Below are positions 41,101 to 54,415 of a stretch of DNA of 64,000 nucleotides, piece by piece; positions within the stretch are counted from its first letter, which is position 1, and the number at the start of each line of letters is the position of its first letter. The stretch spans positions 258,991-322,990 of the forward strand of contig NW_005434615.1 in the NCBI RefSeq assembly GCF_000315625.1, in the 5' to 3' direction. The notes beneath the pieces are model-generated. The model was not told the DNA's origin. It did not search any database and was given only the letters and a program-made list of their open reading frames with translations. Both the position numbers and the translations under genes were made by a program. The DNA is from Guillardia theta CCMP2712 (Eukaryota > Cryptophyceae > Pyrenomonadales > Geminigeraceae).

Positions 41101-44100
41101 TCATGTAGTTTCAGGAACATACAAGAGGGTAAGAGTGAATCCAGCCCTTGCCTTCGCGCCTTCGTGCGAGGTACATGGAGTTGGATTGACACTTGCCACT
41201 GCGGGTCAAGAAGCGTCCTTCTTGATCCAGAGCAAGGATGCGTACAACAATGTCCGTGGTATTGGCGGCGATCTGTTCGGTAAGTAACTTCTGTGAAAAT
41301 CATTTTATTGTTGTGATGGCTTCCACGACTATGAAATTTCTTGGTGACACGTTGCGTTTTCAGTCGTCCGGGCCTTCTCCGATGGCTGCCAATCCTTGAA
41401 TCCCGGGCGTGACACTCTCTGCAATGGCTACACTGGATCAAGGTCCCCTGACAGCTCGACATACCAGATGGATGCTGCTTGCAGTGACGCGGCAGAATGT
41501 GCTCCCTACCCTCCTCAGGTCGGCTCCAACGGCCCGAACCTGCAGGGCGACCTCATCCGTGGAGGAACATATATCAATGAGATCGTCGGAATCTCTCTTG
41601 TTTCAGATTCCACCGGGCGGGTCATTCCCGTCGGTTCATCCACCACTCAGATTATGCTCCAGCCTGGACATTTTGCAACTGCCGATGTCTACGTAGGGGC
41701 AGCATTGACCATCAGCGGCTGTGACGCTGCCAAGTCTGTGAACCTGACGATCGTAGCGTACGATTCGAATCGTATTGCCACACTGGTAAATGATGGATCG
41801 AATCTTTGTAGATGTTGCTGACCTCTTGTGTGTTTGCAGAGCGAGGCTCTTCCTGCAGTGCCTGACACGACGTGCGTCTATGCAATTAACGCCTCCAAGA
41901 CTGTTGCGTACCTGGACAGTGCTGCCAGCGCTGTGGACGATGCTTACACCGATTACAACATCATGTTCACCTCAGGTCCTTGCATCGACCGTTGGACGAG
42001 GATCCTCGGGTATGCTGGAGGACAGCTGGATGTTGCAAAGGTTGCCTACCTTCAGGCCAACAACACTCCTTGGATCCAAGGATCGATCCAGTCGGTTGTG
42101 AGCACCAGCCAGCTCGTGTTGGACACTTCGTCGCCGACGAACGATGACTGGAGAGGAATGTGGTTGACAATCAACGATGCGACGGGAATGCAGCAGCACA
42201 AGACCAAGATCATCTCGTCTGTTGGGGCCACCATCACGCTTGCAACCAGCATCCCCTCCACGATCAGTTCGGAGGATTTGGTTTCTTTCATCATCCACGG
42301 ATGGGAAGATGGTGGTCGCCCCTGTGACGCCAGCAGCGGAAGCGTGAAGCTCATCCCCAAGGTGTGCAACACAGTCATCGACCAGGGAACAGTGCAAGCT
42401 GTGGGATACTCGGTCGTTGCTGCCACCATTGACGACCAGGGCTCTGGCTACTTTGCTGGAGACTTGGTTGTCAATTGCAGCGGTGGATGCTCAGGATGGG
42501 GTTTGATGGGCAAATGCATCAATTCCAGCACTGGAACAGGTCTTAAAATCGTCATCACCAACAGCGGAAGGTGAAGCCCCTTCTGTCCTCCCGCAGTGCG
42601 CTTGTTCTGACGTTGATGCCTGCAGGTCATACTCACCTTCCAGTCCTCCTCAAGTCTCCTGCCCTTCGAACAGTCCTTCCTCCCCAATGGTCGTCACGGT
42701 ATCCTTGGCTGTGAGGGAGATTCAACTTGCTAGCTCGGCCTCCATAACCGCTGGGGCATACGTGGGATACACTTTGTCTGCTGATGGGTCCGGGGAGAAG
42801 AGGACTATTGCGATGTACTTCGCTAATCGCACTGCTGTCGTCTCTCAGTCCTTCACCGACTCTCCGCTCGCCTCTCGCAACTTGTACACAGTGTCCGGCT
42901 GCCTCGGGTCGCAGGGCCCTCTCTACTGCCCGCAGTGCCCTCGGATCATCCGTGCGGATGTTGTCGACAACGGAGACTCCACATACAGTGCCGTCTTCAC
43001 TGGAACGAGGAAAGGACAGTACACTGTCGTCACTTCACTTGTCAGCGCTGGAGGGCTTACGAGCACCTACTACAATGACCTTGACAACACTGTCTCCTTG
43101 AACTTCGGTGAGGGAAATCCTCAATCATCTAGAGTAGACAACATCTTGGATTGGTCGTCTGCAGACGGAAGCCTCCCTACGTCGTTGAGCGGAAGCAAGG
43201 TACCCCTCCTTGCTCCTCCTCTTCTGGCCTTGTGTACTGACTTCTTTCTTTCTCCCAGTTTGGAGTTCGCTGGGTCGGATTTGTGCGGCCATCGCAAGCA
43301 CAGCAGTACACGTTCTCGATGAATCTGTTCAGCGCTGGCAACCAAGAGCGCGTGAAGCTTTGGGTTGACAACAGCATCATCATCCAACAGTGGACTTCCC
43401 TGTCCAGCACCTCCCCCAGCGGAACTATCGGATTCGGAAAAGGAAATGGATACTATGACATCATGGCCTTGTACAAGTGCACAACAGGCTGTAGCACCGC
43501 AGGCTACACTCTCAAGTGGCAGTACCAGACCACCACATCGACCAGCTCCGCCACCACTTTGGAAACCATCACGTCTGACAGGCTGTTCCAGAGGCTGGAC
43601 GTCCCCAACGCTGCTTCAGGGCTCCGCATCCAGCCTGCCGTCACCTGCGCCAGCGAGAGCGTTGCCTTCGCGCAAGGCCTCACCCTGGCGACTGCAGGCG
43701 TTGGCTCGAGCTTCACGATCAGAAGCAAGGATGCGTATGAGAACGTGCGGGAGGACACCAGCGCTTCCTTCACTGTGAGCCTTCATGGGTCGGGCGGCAC
43801 CCCAGTGTACGCAGGAGCTGTCATTGCCAATGCTCCTTCCACTTTGGCCACCTACACTGGATCCTTCACTCTGCAGAACGCCAAGGGCTACGAAGTGTTC
43901 ATCAAGCATGGCAATGACAACGTCAAGGGTTCGCCCTTCACGCTCACTGTCAAGCCAGCCACTACCTGTGGAACCACGAGCACGATCAGAGGCACTGGAC
44001 TCACCATGTCCTCGATCTCTCCCACCAAGTCTGCCTTCACCATCCAGGCTCGCGATCAGTTTGGCAACGCCAAGACCACAGGGCCGAACCAGCAGGAGTT

Positions 44101-45021
44101 CATCGTGCGTGTGGTGAGAACCTCGGGCATCAACAAGCAGGGAACCAACGGGCTTCCTCCCATGTACGACTCCACCGCCATCAACGTCCAGGGCACTCTA
44201 CATGCCGACTACAACACGCCGACACTGGACGGCAGCCTTTCCGGCTACTACCAAGTTCCGCCAACTCCTGACCCCGCGAGTTTGATCCACTACCTCTACG
44301 CCTCATGGACTTCGGTCGGCGGCGTCGCAGCGACTTACTACACCTACACAGAGGTCGGGGAGGGCGGGACGTGGAGCTCGCCGTTGGACACTCTAGTGTC
44401 AGGGGCGGCAGCGAATAAGCGGATGGGCAAGATCGGAACGAACGCAGACAACACGTCGGCAGTGAACGAAGCGAGTGCCGGGCTATGGGGAGGCGCAGGG
44501 CTGCAGGCAACCGACAGCGCGTTCGCTATCCGATGGAATGGAATGTACATGAACACCAACCAGACCACCTACTTTAAGTGGGACAGCGGGTTGCCGTCTG
44601 ACCGCGTTCGCCTGTGGATCGACAACGTTCTTATCATCGACCAGTGGAGCTCTCTTTCTCAGGTGACCCTCCTCCCTCCCCTCCTCCTCCCCACTCTCAT
44701 CTCACCCTCTTTTGCTATTCCATCCTCTAACGGCTCCCGCAGAATTCCACGAATGCCTCCTACGTCTTTGACAGCATCGGCCAGCTCTACGACATCCAGC
44801 TTGACTGGAAGCGAGCAGCGGGCTCTCCGGCCACCTTCGTGAACTTGCAGGACTCCGAGGACGAGGTCACGTACACGGACATTCCCAGCAGTCGCCTCTA
44901 TGTCCAGGTAGACCTCCTCCTCCTCCTCCTCCTCCTCCTCCTCCTCCTCCTCCTTGCCTCTGACCTTTTCATGCAGGAATTCATATCGGGGTCGCCTTAT
45001 TATGTTTCTGTCAGCTGCTAA
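23144..45021 (+). CDS. Gene B: giant secreted PA14/filamin-repeat protein
   Basis: Starts at an ATG followed by a signal peptide with hydrophobic core KVLVVYIVIVL and likely cleavage after ASA. About 30 exons are joined by mostly 45-55-nt introns; the largest exon runs from about 27451 to 33625. The product alternates filamin-type repeats (signature ATAG-x3-A-x-F-T-I-Q-A-R-D-x-Y-x-N) with PA14 domains (signature RVKLWVDN-x-L-I-I-D-Q-W). Extra small modules interrupt several units. It ends shortly after the seventeenth PA14 domain (ISGSPYYVSVSC-stop), with no transmembrane helix or GPI-type tail visible, so it is predicted to be secreted or matrix-bound. PA14 domains in yeast flocculins and bacterial toxins bind carbohydrate or mediate assembly; the ligand here is unknown. 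Estimated length is 6,700-6,900 residues. Confidence 0.85.
27190..33000 (+). repeat. Phage-fibre-like modules inserted in gene B
   Basis: Between and inside PA14 units 4-7 are copies of a 40-60-residue module: Y-x-I-x-F-T-S-G-x-C-x-G-R-W-x-K-I-x-S-Y, then often W-S-D-G-x3-C-x4-G-D-x-Y. Copies lie near 27200, 28240, 28825, 29560, 30070, 30420, 32020, 32490, 32650 and 32880. Two copies of a second module, I-D-D-E-Y-M-R-V-T-A-V-S-x2-T-L-T-V-T-R-A and relative, lie near 29890 and 30650. Three weaker relatives of the first lie near 41560, 41950 and 42690. Confidence 0.6.
37670..37890 (+). other. GSGY-type insert, copy 1, in gene B
   Basis: Inside PA14 unit 12, before its core. Thr/Cys-rich sequence leads to ITITDQGSGYSAQYPPTITC and GGSG. 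The D/N-x-G-S-G-Y-x4-P-P-x-I/V-T/S-C pattern recurs in copy 2 near 42430. I associate such GSGY…P-x-V motifs with repetitive phage and large-virus structural proteins; that link is from memory. Confidence 0.5.
42420..42680 (+). other. GSGY-type insert, copy 2, in gene B
   Basis: Reads ATIDDQGSGYFAGDLVVNCS, then Gly/Cys-rich sequence, then IVITNSGRSYSPSSPPQVSC across a short intron near 42571. Two half-repeats of the same motif as copy 1 sit between modules of the TSG family. Confidence 0.5.
44908..44956 (+). repeat. CTC trinucleotide repeat in last intron of gene B
   Basis: About 14 CTC units follow the donor GTAGAC; the acceptor is CATGCAG near 44976. The repeat is a sense-strand polypyrimidine tract. 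It is in frame, so an unspliced reading would give a poly-Leu tract. Confidence 0.8.
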
Positions 45022-45236
45022 GACTCTCCAGTCCCCCTCTTTTCTCTTTCCTCTTTGTTATTTTCATCTAGTGAGTGAGTAAACTGAATGCAAATAAATG
45101 CTCTCCTCCCTCCTTCCAGTCCTCTCCCCTCCCTCCCTCCTTCCAGTCCGCTGCTCCGTCTTCCTCTCCGTCCTCGTCCTCGTCCTCGTCCTCGTCCGTT
45201 CCGACTGCTTCTGAGCTATCAGAGCTCTCCTTGCTG
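45022..45236. other. Convergent 3' spacer with GTCCTC repeat
   Basis: This 215-base gap separates the 3' ends of gene B (+) and the RecQ gene (-). It contains pyrimidine-rich CTCCCT tracts and a CGTCCT hexanucleotide run at about 45165-45200. No coding potential is seen. Confidence 0.6.
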
Positions 45237-47880
<2,644 letters not shown>

Positions 47881-48762
47881 TGATCATAGACCCGCAGCTG
47901 CAGCACTTGCTTCACGATCTCCGCATGCTCGCATCGCGTCACTTGTCCCTGCCGCTTGCTCGTCCTCGCCGAGACAAGTCTCGAGCATCGACCCGACTTC
48001 TCTCCTCTTCCTCCATCTTCCCCTCTATGATCCCTTGACCCTCATTTTCCGTCCATACTCGGTCTGAGGCGGGTTCGGCGTGTAAGGTGCCCGGCCGGGC
48101 CGGGGCCCCGGCGTCACGGACCGGGCCGGGCCGGGCCCCCGTCGGGGGGCGGGCCGGGGAGACTGGGGGAGGGGTCACAAGGGCAGTTGTGGCATTCCGG
48201 ACCGCCCCCGTTACTAATAGTTGCCACAATGCGGCCGCAGGGCCGGCCGTAGCGCCCGACGGACTGTTGCCGGGTGCGGACTTGGAAGCCTTGAAAGACT
48301 TATTCGCCCGGCCTACTCGGAGTTCTGTTCGACCCCGGCTGCGGCTTCAAGGCTTGCTTGCTGCGGCTGCCCGGCCACCGGGTACTAAGACCGACTTTGA
48401 ACGCCCGGGCCCTGTCGGAGTCCGACTCCCAGTGGCACTGGGACGGTCTGGCCCGGCGCACTGCGGCTGAGGCCGGCGACAGAGTCGAGGCGGGCTTGCA
48501 ACGTGACTATGGCTGGTCGAGCGAAGGTACGGACTGCGAACATGCAGCGAGGAGGAGGAGAGGAAGGGAGGAGAGGAGGAGATAACAGAGAAAGGAAGTA
48601 GAGGAGGACATGACAAGAGGGAATGGGACAGAAGGACAGATAAAGCTAACGAGATGTGAAACGTACTCAAGTAGACACAGGATCTCAGAGAGCTTTATAT
48701 GCTTGCATGCTTGTTTCTCTGTGTAAACCATCTCATAGGTGGTGGACCCCAAGCTCGTTAAC
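47881..48762. promoter_or_regulatory. Bidirectional upstream region with GC-rich island
   Basis: Lies between the divergent RecQ (-) and TPR-like (+) starts. At 48080-48480 it is extremely GC-rich, with GGCCGGGCC-type runs and CpG; open frames there look like composition artefacts. From 48540 to 48740 it is purine-rich (GAGGAG) and then AT-richer. A possible acceptor (CTCATAG) at 48732-48738 means an upstream exon of the next gene could lie here. The promoter role is inferred. Confidence 0.4.
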
Positions 48763-49980
48763 ATGCATCACTGCGTTGTCAATGCAGTGGACAACAAACA
48801 GCTGAAGAAAGTTCTCATGAAGTGTAAAGAGGGTGCGTCTTTGATCACGAGTTGTCAGTATTCGAAGGCCACGAATGTTTTCACCAAACAGAAGCCAATG
48901 ATGGAGTCCAACTCGTCCGTCGCTTGGGTGGTAGCGAATGGTCTCGGCCTCGCCTTACATCTGAGCGGGAGCCTCCATGCCGCCGACCATGAGCTGAAGA
49001 ACGCGTTGAGAAACTGCGAGTCGCTCTCATCGCAGGGATACACTCATGACGCCTACACGGACTTGGCCGGGTGCCTCAACGACCTCGCGGTGAACGAGAG
49101 CGTCATGCAGCTGGAGGAACCCTCTAGCCAGCCGGTAAAGCGCATGAAGAGAGCTCGCTACATGGCGGAGAGAGCATACAGACCCAACCAGCTGGTCCTG
49201 CACGGCTTGGACTCAAACCTTACTCTCCTACAAGCGAAATCAAGCTTGCAAGAGGCCAAGTTGCTAGCAGAGAAGAACGTGAAGGCTACTTCTTTCTTCT
49301 CGCCCAAGAAAGACAATCGCGACAACAACGAGTTGAGATTCCTGCACGCCAAGAACCTGGCAATGCTGGCTGACCTCAGACACAAGACTGGCTCGATCGA
49401 AGAGGGGTTGGAGACGGCCGAGCGGGCAAGGGAGATGCTCGAAGTAGAGGAACCGTCGGATGTGCTGGAAGCAGCGAGAACTTTGAACGTGCTCGGGAAT
49501 CTCTTCTGGACTGCAGCCTGTGTCAAGCGGAAGGTAGGACGAGGGACGGGAGCGGAGCAGCAGGAGGTGAACGCGGGCAGGGTCTATGAGCGCTGCCTTG
49601 CGATGATGGGGGACGCTGGATTCCGGAAGAGCCATCCCGACTATCTTGCAGTCTGGACGAACTCGTTGGTGGTGAGGCGTTGGACGAGGGGGTTCCAAGA
49701 GATCGAAAAGGAGAGGTTGAGTTGCCTTCGAAGCGTCAGGTTGCGAGGGAAAAGTTTCACTGAGAAGGATCAGTGGACGTGTAACATCCACGACAGCCTC
49801 TTGAAGATAGGGAAGGGTGAGCCCAGTGTAACGAGTTGTTGCTGACCCACTGACTGTATGGATACCTCAGAGGCCTCAAGGAAACAAGATGAGTCGTTCC
49901 AGGCCTTGATCAGCATTCCTCCCTTCAGGGTGGGCTTTGGGTTGTTCGACGTGGTGAATTCGCTGGAAGGGAAGAAGTAA
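48763..49980 (+). CDS. TPR-like helical-repeat protein, function unknown
   Basis: The open frame runs from before the ATG at 48763 (MHHCVVNAVDNKQLK) to a donor near 49817. A short intron ending CCTCAG at 49870 joins an exon that ends VVNSLEGKK-stop at 49980. The protein is alpha-helical with several TPR-like pairs, for example VANGLGLALHLSGSLHAADH, LHAKNLAMLADLRHKTGSIE with the following helix GLETAERAREMLE, and LEAARTLNVLGNLFW ending near KSHPDYLAVWTN. The last resembles kinesin-light-chain-type TPRs. There is no catalytic motif. The frame is open upstream to 48739, just after a possible splice acceptor, so the N terminus may be incomplete. It is about 385 aa as modelled. The role is unknown; scaffold or adaptor is a guess from the fold. 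Confidence 0.65.
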
Positions 49981-50054
49981 GTGGCTATGCGTTTCCTTAC
50001 CCTTGACGAATGAAACTCCGTTAACACTGAGGACTACGAGCTTCTGCTTCCACC

Positions 50055-51135
50055 CTATCCATGTTGCGGCAGCAGCTGCAGGCAATTGTCACTACCTCGA
50101 AATGCCCTGTGGCAAATCTTTACCGAGTTGATGTAGACAGACGCAGGCATGCCCTCGCAGCCCCCTCCCATCCACTTTGGCATGTGGGAGGCAGGAATCC
50201 CTTCCTGCTCCATCTGCTTCATCGCCGAGGAGTGACTGGCAGGCTGTCAAGACCCCCACCCCCCTCGAGTGACTCGACTCACCCTCCAAGTAGGTTCACC
50301 TTGGCTACTGTGATGGGATGGAGCCACGGCTTGACTATCGCCCAAATCCCTCGGAAGAGCATAGGAGTGTTCACGACGTAGATCTTCCACATCGTCTCCG
50401 GGTAGTAGTGAGTCCCGACGTCGAAAATCCTCTTCAGCAAGGCTCTCTTGGAGCTCTTGGTGAGGCTGAGGGACACTCCGTGCAGATCCACAACGAGAGT
50501 GTGTTTGTATCGCTGCACTCCCTTCTCCCTGCTCAGGTTCCTCTTGTACATCCCGTACGCCAGCATCCGCTGACCTTGCAAGGCTTCCAAACGCTTCTCA
50601 TCCATCGCCTCCAACTTATCCATGTCGATATCACCAGCCTTCAGGCACTGAAGGAAATGGCCGTACTTGTCCGTCCCGCACATCGTCTCAGGCCAGTACT
50701 TGTGGAAGTTGTCTGCATCCTCCATCTTGTGCTTCAGGAAGTTGTAATAACCAATCTCCCTCCTCCATGCGTATATCTTCTTCATGGCGTCTATCGTTGC
50801 CTGCACACCATCAGTTCAGCTCCACACGCCAGCATTCAGTGCAAGCACCTGCATCCTCGGATTCTCTGTGGCAAACCCACGGACGATTATGAGGACATCA
50901 AGAGGATCTTGTAACGCAAGTTGCTTCTCTTCTTCTGTCAGCGCAGCGATCACCCTGACCAAACCAAGTCAAATGATGACATGAAGACAGGAAACAAGTA
51001 ACAGTCTAGAACATCACAAACAGAACGGTGTCGTGATTATGATGCAGAATACTCTTACCCATCAAAGAAAGGCTTCTCTTCCTCAGTCATCGGACTTGCC
51101 TCCTCCCTTGCCTGCTTGTCTTCTATCGACGTCAT
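50055..51135 (-). CDS. CRAL-TRIO (Sec14-like) lipid-binding protein
   Basis: Four exons joined in phase: 51135-51059, 50954-50849, 50800-50283 and 50235-50055, giving 293 aa. The N terminus MTSIEDKQAREE leads to an acidic helical region (ALTEEEKQLALQDPLDVLII, then VRGFATENPRM). The lipid-binding domain follows: YGHFLQCLKAGDIDMDKL, VVDLHGVSLSL, the conserved HYYPETMWKIYVVNTPMLFR, IWAIVKPWLHPITVAKVNLL, and the closing PKWMGGGCEG. Sec14-family proteins carry or sense phosphoinositides, tocopherol-like or other small lipids between membranes. The substrate here is unknown. No signal peptide or transmembrane segment is seen, so it is probably cytosolic. Its 3' end is only 74 bases from that of the convergent TPR-like gene. 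The long + strand reading across it is only its antisense. Confidence 0.88.
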
Positions 51136-51784
51136 CCCTAGCACACGATCCCAGTCATTCGCGGGTCAATCGCTTGCTGCCAGGAATCAAACATCCATTC
51201 TCATGGATCTCTCGATCTCTTTCTCACACTTTGCATCCGAACGTCAACCAACATAACAAGAACACACATCATCCCCAATGTCTTCATCATGTCTCACAGA
51301 ATCATACACGTGGACTATTCTCTATTTCCTGCACGTTCTCATGGTGACAGGATCCATCACACGATGAAGCTCTCTACCATGCACAAGATCGCTCTGATGT
51401 CTGCATCGTACACAGGTCTCCTCCTCCTCACGTCCACCCTCCCTCGCGTCTCTCCTCGTCCTTCCAACGATCGTCCTCAGCAGCGCATGCGGGCCCCGAC
51501 AGAATTGACCCCATCCCCTCAAGCAGGGTGACCCTACCATGTCCTTTCCCACGCACGGGATATAATTACCACCCCTCCCTGTGACCTTCCACCGCCCCCC
51601 AAACATTCATACCCGTTCCTACACCAGTGTGCCATTCCTCCTGCTCCTGCTCCTGCCCCTGCCCCTGCCCCTGCCCCTGCCCCTGCTCCCTGCCCCTGCC
51701 CCTGCCCCTGCCCCTGCCCCTGCCCCTGCCCCTGCCCCTGCCCCTGCCCCTGCCCCTGCCCCTGCCCCTGCCCCTGCCCCTGCC

Positions 51785-51839
<55 letters not shown>

Positions 51840-52142
51840 TTGCGCATCCTTAACCCCTTTGGCTGCCCTTGCCTCTTATTCGTGATGCTTGCTCTCTGAT
51901 CGAGCCTCCATTTCTTGCTTCGGGACAACAGGAGCTTGTCAGGCACTTCTTAGACATCTGTGCTTGCTCCCGCTGGTGATGCAGAGTTGAACGCATGATA
52001 GACCTTTGTTAATTGACGTATAAACTTTCCTTGTATCCCCCTCTTTGTCTTCATCCTATCCATTGATCTAGCACCACATCCATCTATCCTACTCCATCCT
52101 CCGCCCCTCCCCTTGCAGAGACAGTACAAGGAACCATAACTA
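51136..52142. other. Intergenic region with CCCCTG/CTCCTG hexanucleotide repeat
   Basis: Lies between the 5' end of the CRAL-TRIO gene and the 3' end of the WD40-HOP gene. From about 51637 to 51842 it consists of CCCCTG units followed by about nine CTCCTG units. Open frames over it (poly-Pro-Ala, poly-Leu or Arg-Gly) are composition artefacts. The remainder is unremarkable AT-moderate DNA and presumably contains the CRAL-TRIO promoter near 51140-51300. Confidence 0.7.
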
Positions 52143-54374
52143 TCATATCCCGAGCCCTCCAGCATGATATAGTTTCGCGAGCTTGCCGCACATGGCCAGG
52201 TCAGACTGCAGGGTAGCGATAAGGAGGCTAGCGTCCTTTCTCTCGTGGATCGCCTGTAAGATCGCCAAGACCTTGGGGTCGCGCAAGATTTTCTTCACCT
52301 CCTCGTCCTCCCTCAACCTCTCCATCAGCTCGGGCAAGGGCGCCTGGCGCTGTCGACATTGATGTTACCCTCCTCACGCAGATCAAGGAACTACCTGTCT
52401 CCCTCCCTCGCAGACGAGCTTCACCAGACAGTCTCGCAGCATCGCAAGGTTGTTCTTGTCCTCCTCCTTCAGCTCATACGCTCGCAGGCAGCTCTCCAGC
52501 ATTTTCCAGTCCTCCCCGAGCACCTCGTGTGCGCGGCCCTTGAGCATGTGGCTGACGAGCCAGTCAGACGATCCTGGAGGCTGATGGAAGAGGAAGAGAT
52601 CAAGAGACTTACGCAGTGTGCCAGTCGGGCTTCAGCTCTACACACCTCTCTGCATCCGCTAGCGCTTGCCTGCCACCAACAGTCACTCAGCAGGGGCAGC
52701 AGGGGCAGCAGCAGGAGCAGGAGCAGGAACAATCGAGTTCACCGTCCCCTCTTCATCTCAATGAAGCACGCAGAACGATTGGAGTAGAGCAAGTATGCGT
52801 CTGCTCGCTCAGCCTTCGAGTCTGCTGCCTCTGCTTTGTTGTAGAACTGGATTGCAGCTGCAAACTGCGACAGAGGAAGTGAGATCTACTCTACAAGGAG
52901 GGAGGAAACAACTTACATTGCCCTCCTGAAACATCCTGTCCCCGTTCGCCGTCTCCTCCTTGGCATCGTCCATTCTCCGTACCCATTCCAACTTCCTGAG
53001 GGTCTCCTCCTTCTTCTGCGTCAACTCCTCCTTCATGTTCGCCTCCACATGTCGATCCAGCAGTGCATCCTGTCAGGACCTTATCCTCGCCCTCCTCCCT
53101 CCACTTCTCTCACTCCACCTCCACTGCGCTCAAGATCTGCTCGACCCCCTTTCTCTCGTCTTTCGAGTCCTTTGCGCTCAACTCCAGGATCCTGCCCATC
53201 TTGAGGAGGGAGATAAAACTCTCTGTGCTGCTGTACCTGATCTTCTTCCTGTACACCCGGGTCAAAGTCGAAAGGTCTTCTCCTTTCCCCGCCCCCCCCA
53301 TCCGCTCGTGACAGCAGCGGATCGCCTCTTCCATGTCTTTGAGCGCGGCAGTGTATGAGCTCAGCTCTGTGTATGCCGTTGCCCTGCTGGGAGATAAAAA
53401 TCTCTGCGAGGAGGTCGACGAGGGTGACCTATTGGAGTAGAGCAGCGGATGAGGGCTCAGCTTTATCCCTTTGTCGTAGTACCTGCCAAAGCATAAGGAG
53501 CCTTTATCTACTCCTCTTCCTTGAACCCCCTCGAGCTTTCCTCCTCCTCCTCCTCCTCCTCCTCCTCCTCCTCCTNNNNNNNNNNNNNNNNNNNNNNNNN
53601 NNNNNNNNNNNNNNNNNNNNNNNNNNNNNNNNNNNNNNNNNNNNNNNNNNNNNNNNNNNNNNNNNNNNNNNNNNNCTTCCTCCTCCTCCTCCTCCTCCTC
53701 CTCCTCCTCCTCCTCCTCCTCCTCCTCCTCCTCCTCCTCCTCCTCCTCCTTGTGCTCCTGGTGCTCTCCTCATTCTCACCCTATCGCATCGCGATATCTC
53801 CTCGCCTTGTACATCTCATTTCCTCTATCCTGAAGTTGGAGCAAGTCAATCAAGAAGTTCCAAGAGGCCAGCAGGAGTGAGAGGAGCTCAACATCAGTGC
53901 AAGTACAAGAGGAGGAGCAAGAGGAAGAGCAGAAGGCACCTTTTGCACGTCTGCCATCTTCTGCCTCCACGTCGCTTCCTCCTCCACAGCCTCACCCTCA
54001 CCTTCGAGGGCGCAAGGTCAACGTCCTAGCGCGTTGAGGGGAAGGAGGGACCTTTCCAAGAGAGCTGAGCCCTCTGCTCGTACACCTCATGGTCCCACAA
54101 CAGCCGCAGCGATCGCGTCCAGCAATCCCATGCTCCTCTCTGTCAGCTTCAGTCTCAGTTTCCTTCCTCCCCCCCCCTCTCCCTAACGATTTCTCCTTCT
54201 ACCTCTTCCTCTTCCTCTGCCCACAGACCCCTTCACACCCCTCTACCCATCCTCCTCCTCCTCACCTCATCCCCTACACGGCAGCATTCCTTCGCCCTCT
54301 TATCCCACTCGCCAGGCTGTAGGCAGCATCAGCAACTTCCAGATGCTCAAAATTCCGCTTACCTCCACAATTTT

Positions 54375-54415
<41 letters not shown>

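Larger units (their letters stand above)
23260..44110 (+). repeat. Array of about 18 filamin-like repeats in gene B
   Basis: Repeats with A-T-A-G-x4-F-T-I-Q-A-R-D-x-Y-x-N-x-R lie near 23270, 24046, 24893, 25195, 25630, 26620, 28045, 31525, 33590, 34400, 35355, 35660, 36530, 38760, 39600, 41190, 43685 and 44005. They usually end in a D-G-x-Y-x-V-x-Y-T-x-T-x-S-G-x-Y strand before the next PA14 unit. In cytosolic filamins this fold is an actin cross-linker rod; here, behind a signal peptide, it is more likely a spacer. Confidence 0.85.
23526..44870 (+). repeat. Array of 17 PA14 domains in gene B
   Basis: PA14 units recognised by the L-W-x-D-N-x3-I-x-Q/R-W core lie near 23740, 24511, 26290, 27731, 29222, 31189, 33259, 34088, 34918, 36220, 37132, 38118, 39255, 40026, 40885, 43348 and 44602. 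Each starts about 80 residues earlier at G-G-L-x-A-T-Y-Y-D and ends about 60 residues later at S-S-R-L-F. Units 9 and 17 have an intron within or just after the core. Unit 9 is split exactly between LIIDQ and WSSL by the intron beginning near 34963. Confidence 0.9.

Noticed and set aside
48087-48470. Frames in the GC-rich island
   Set aside because: GC-rich DNA lacks stops by composition; no recognisable domain, and the same stretch is open on several frames.
50318-50914. 198-codon + strand frame
   Set aside because: Antisense of the CRAL-TRIO gene, which has clear family motifs and consistent splice phases.
51566-51946. Arg-Gly/Arg-Ser-rich minus-strand frame and + strand Pro-Ala or Leu frames
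   Set aside because: Generated by the CCCCTG/CTCCTG repeat; all frames are open because the repeat lacks stops.
53355-54029. 224-codon frame containing poly-Leu, unknown residues and poly-Pro
   Set aside because: Runs through the assembly gap and CTC repeat; antisense to WD40-HOP exons.
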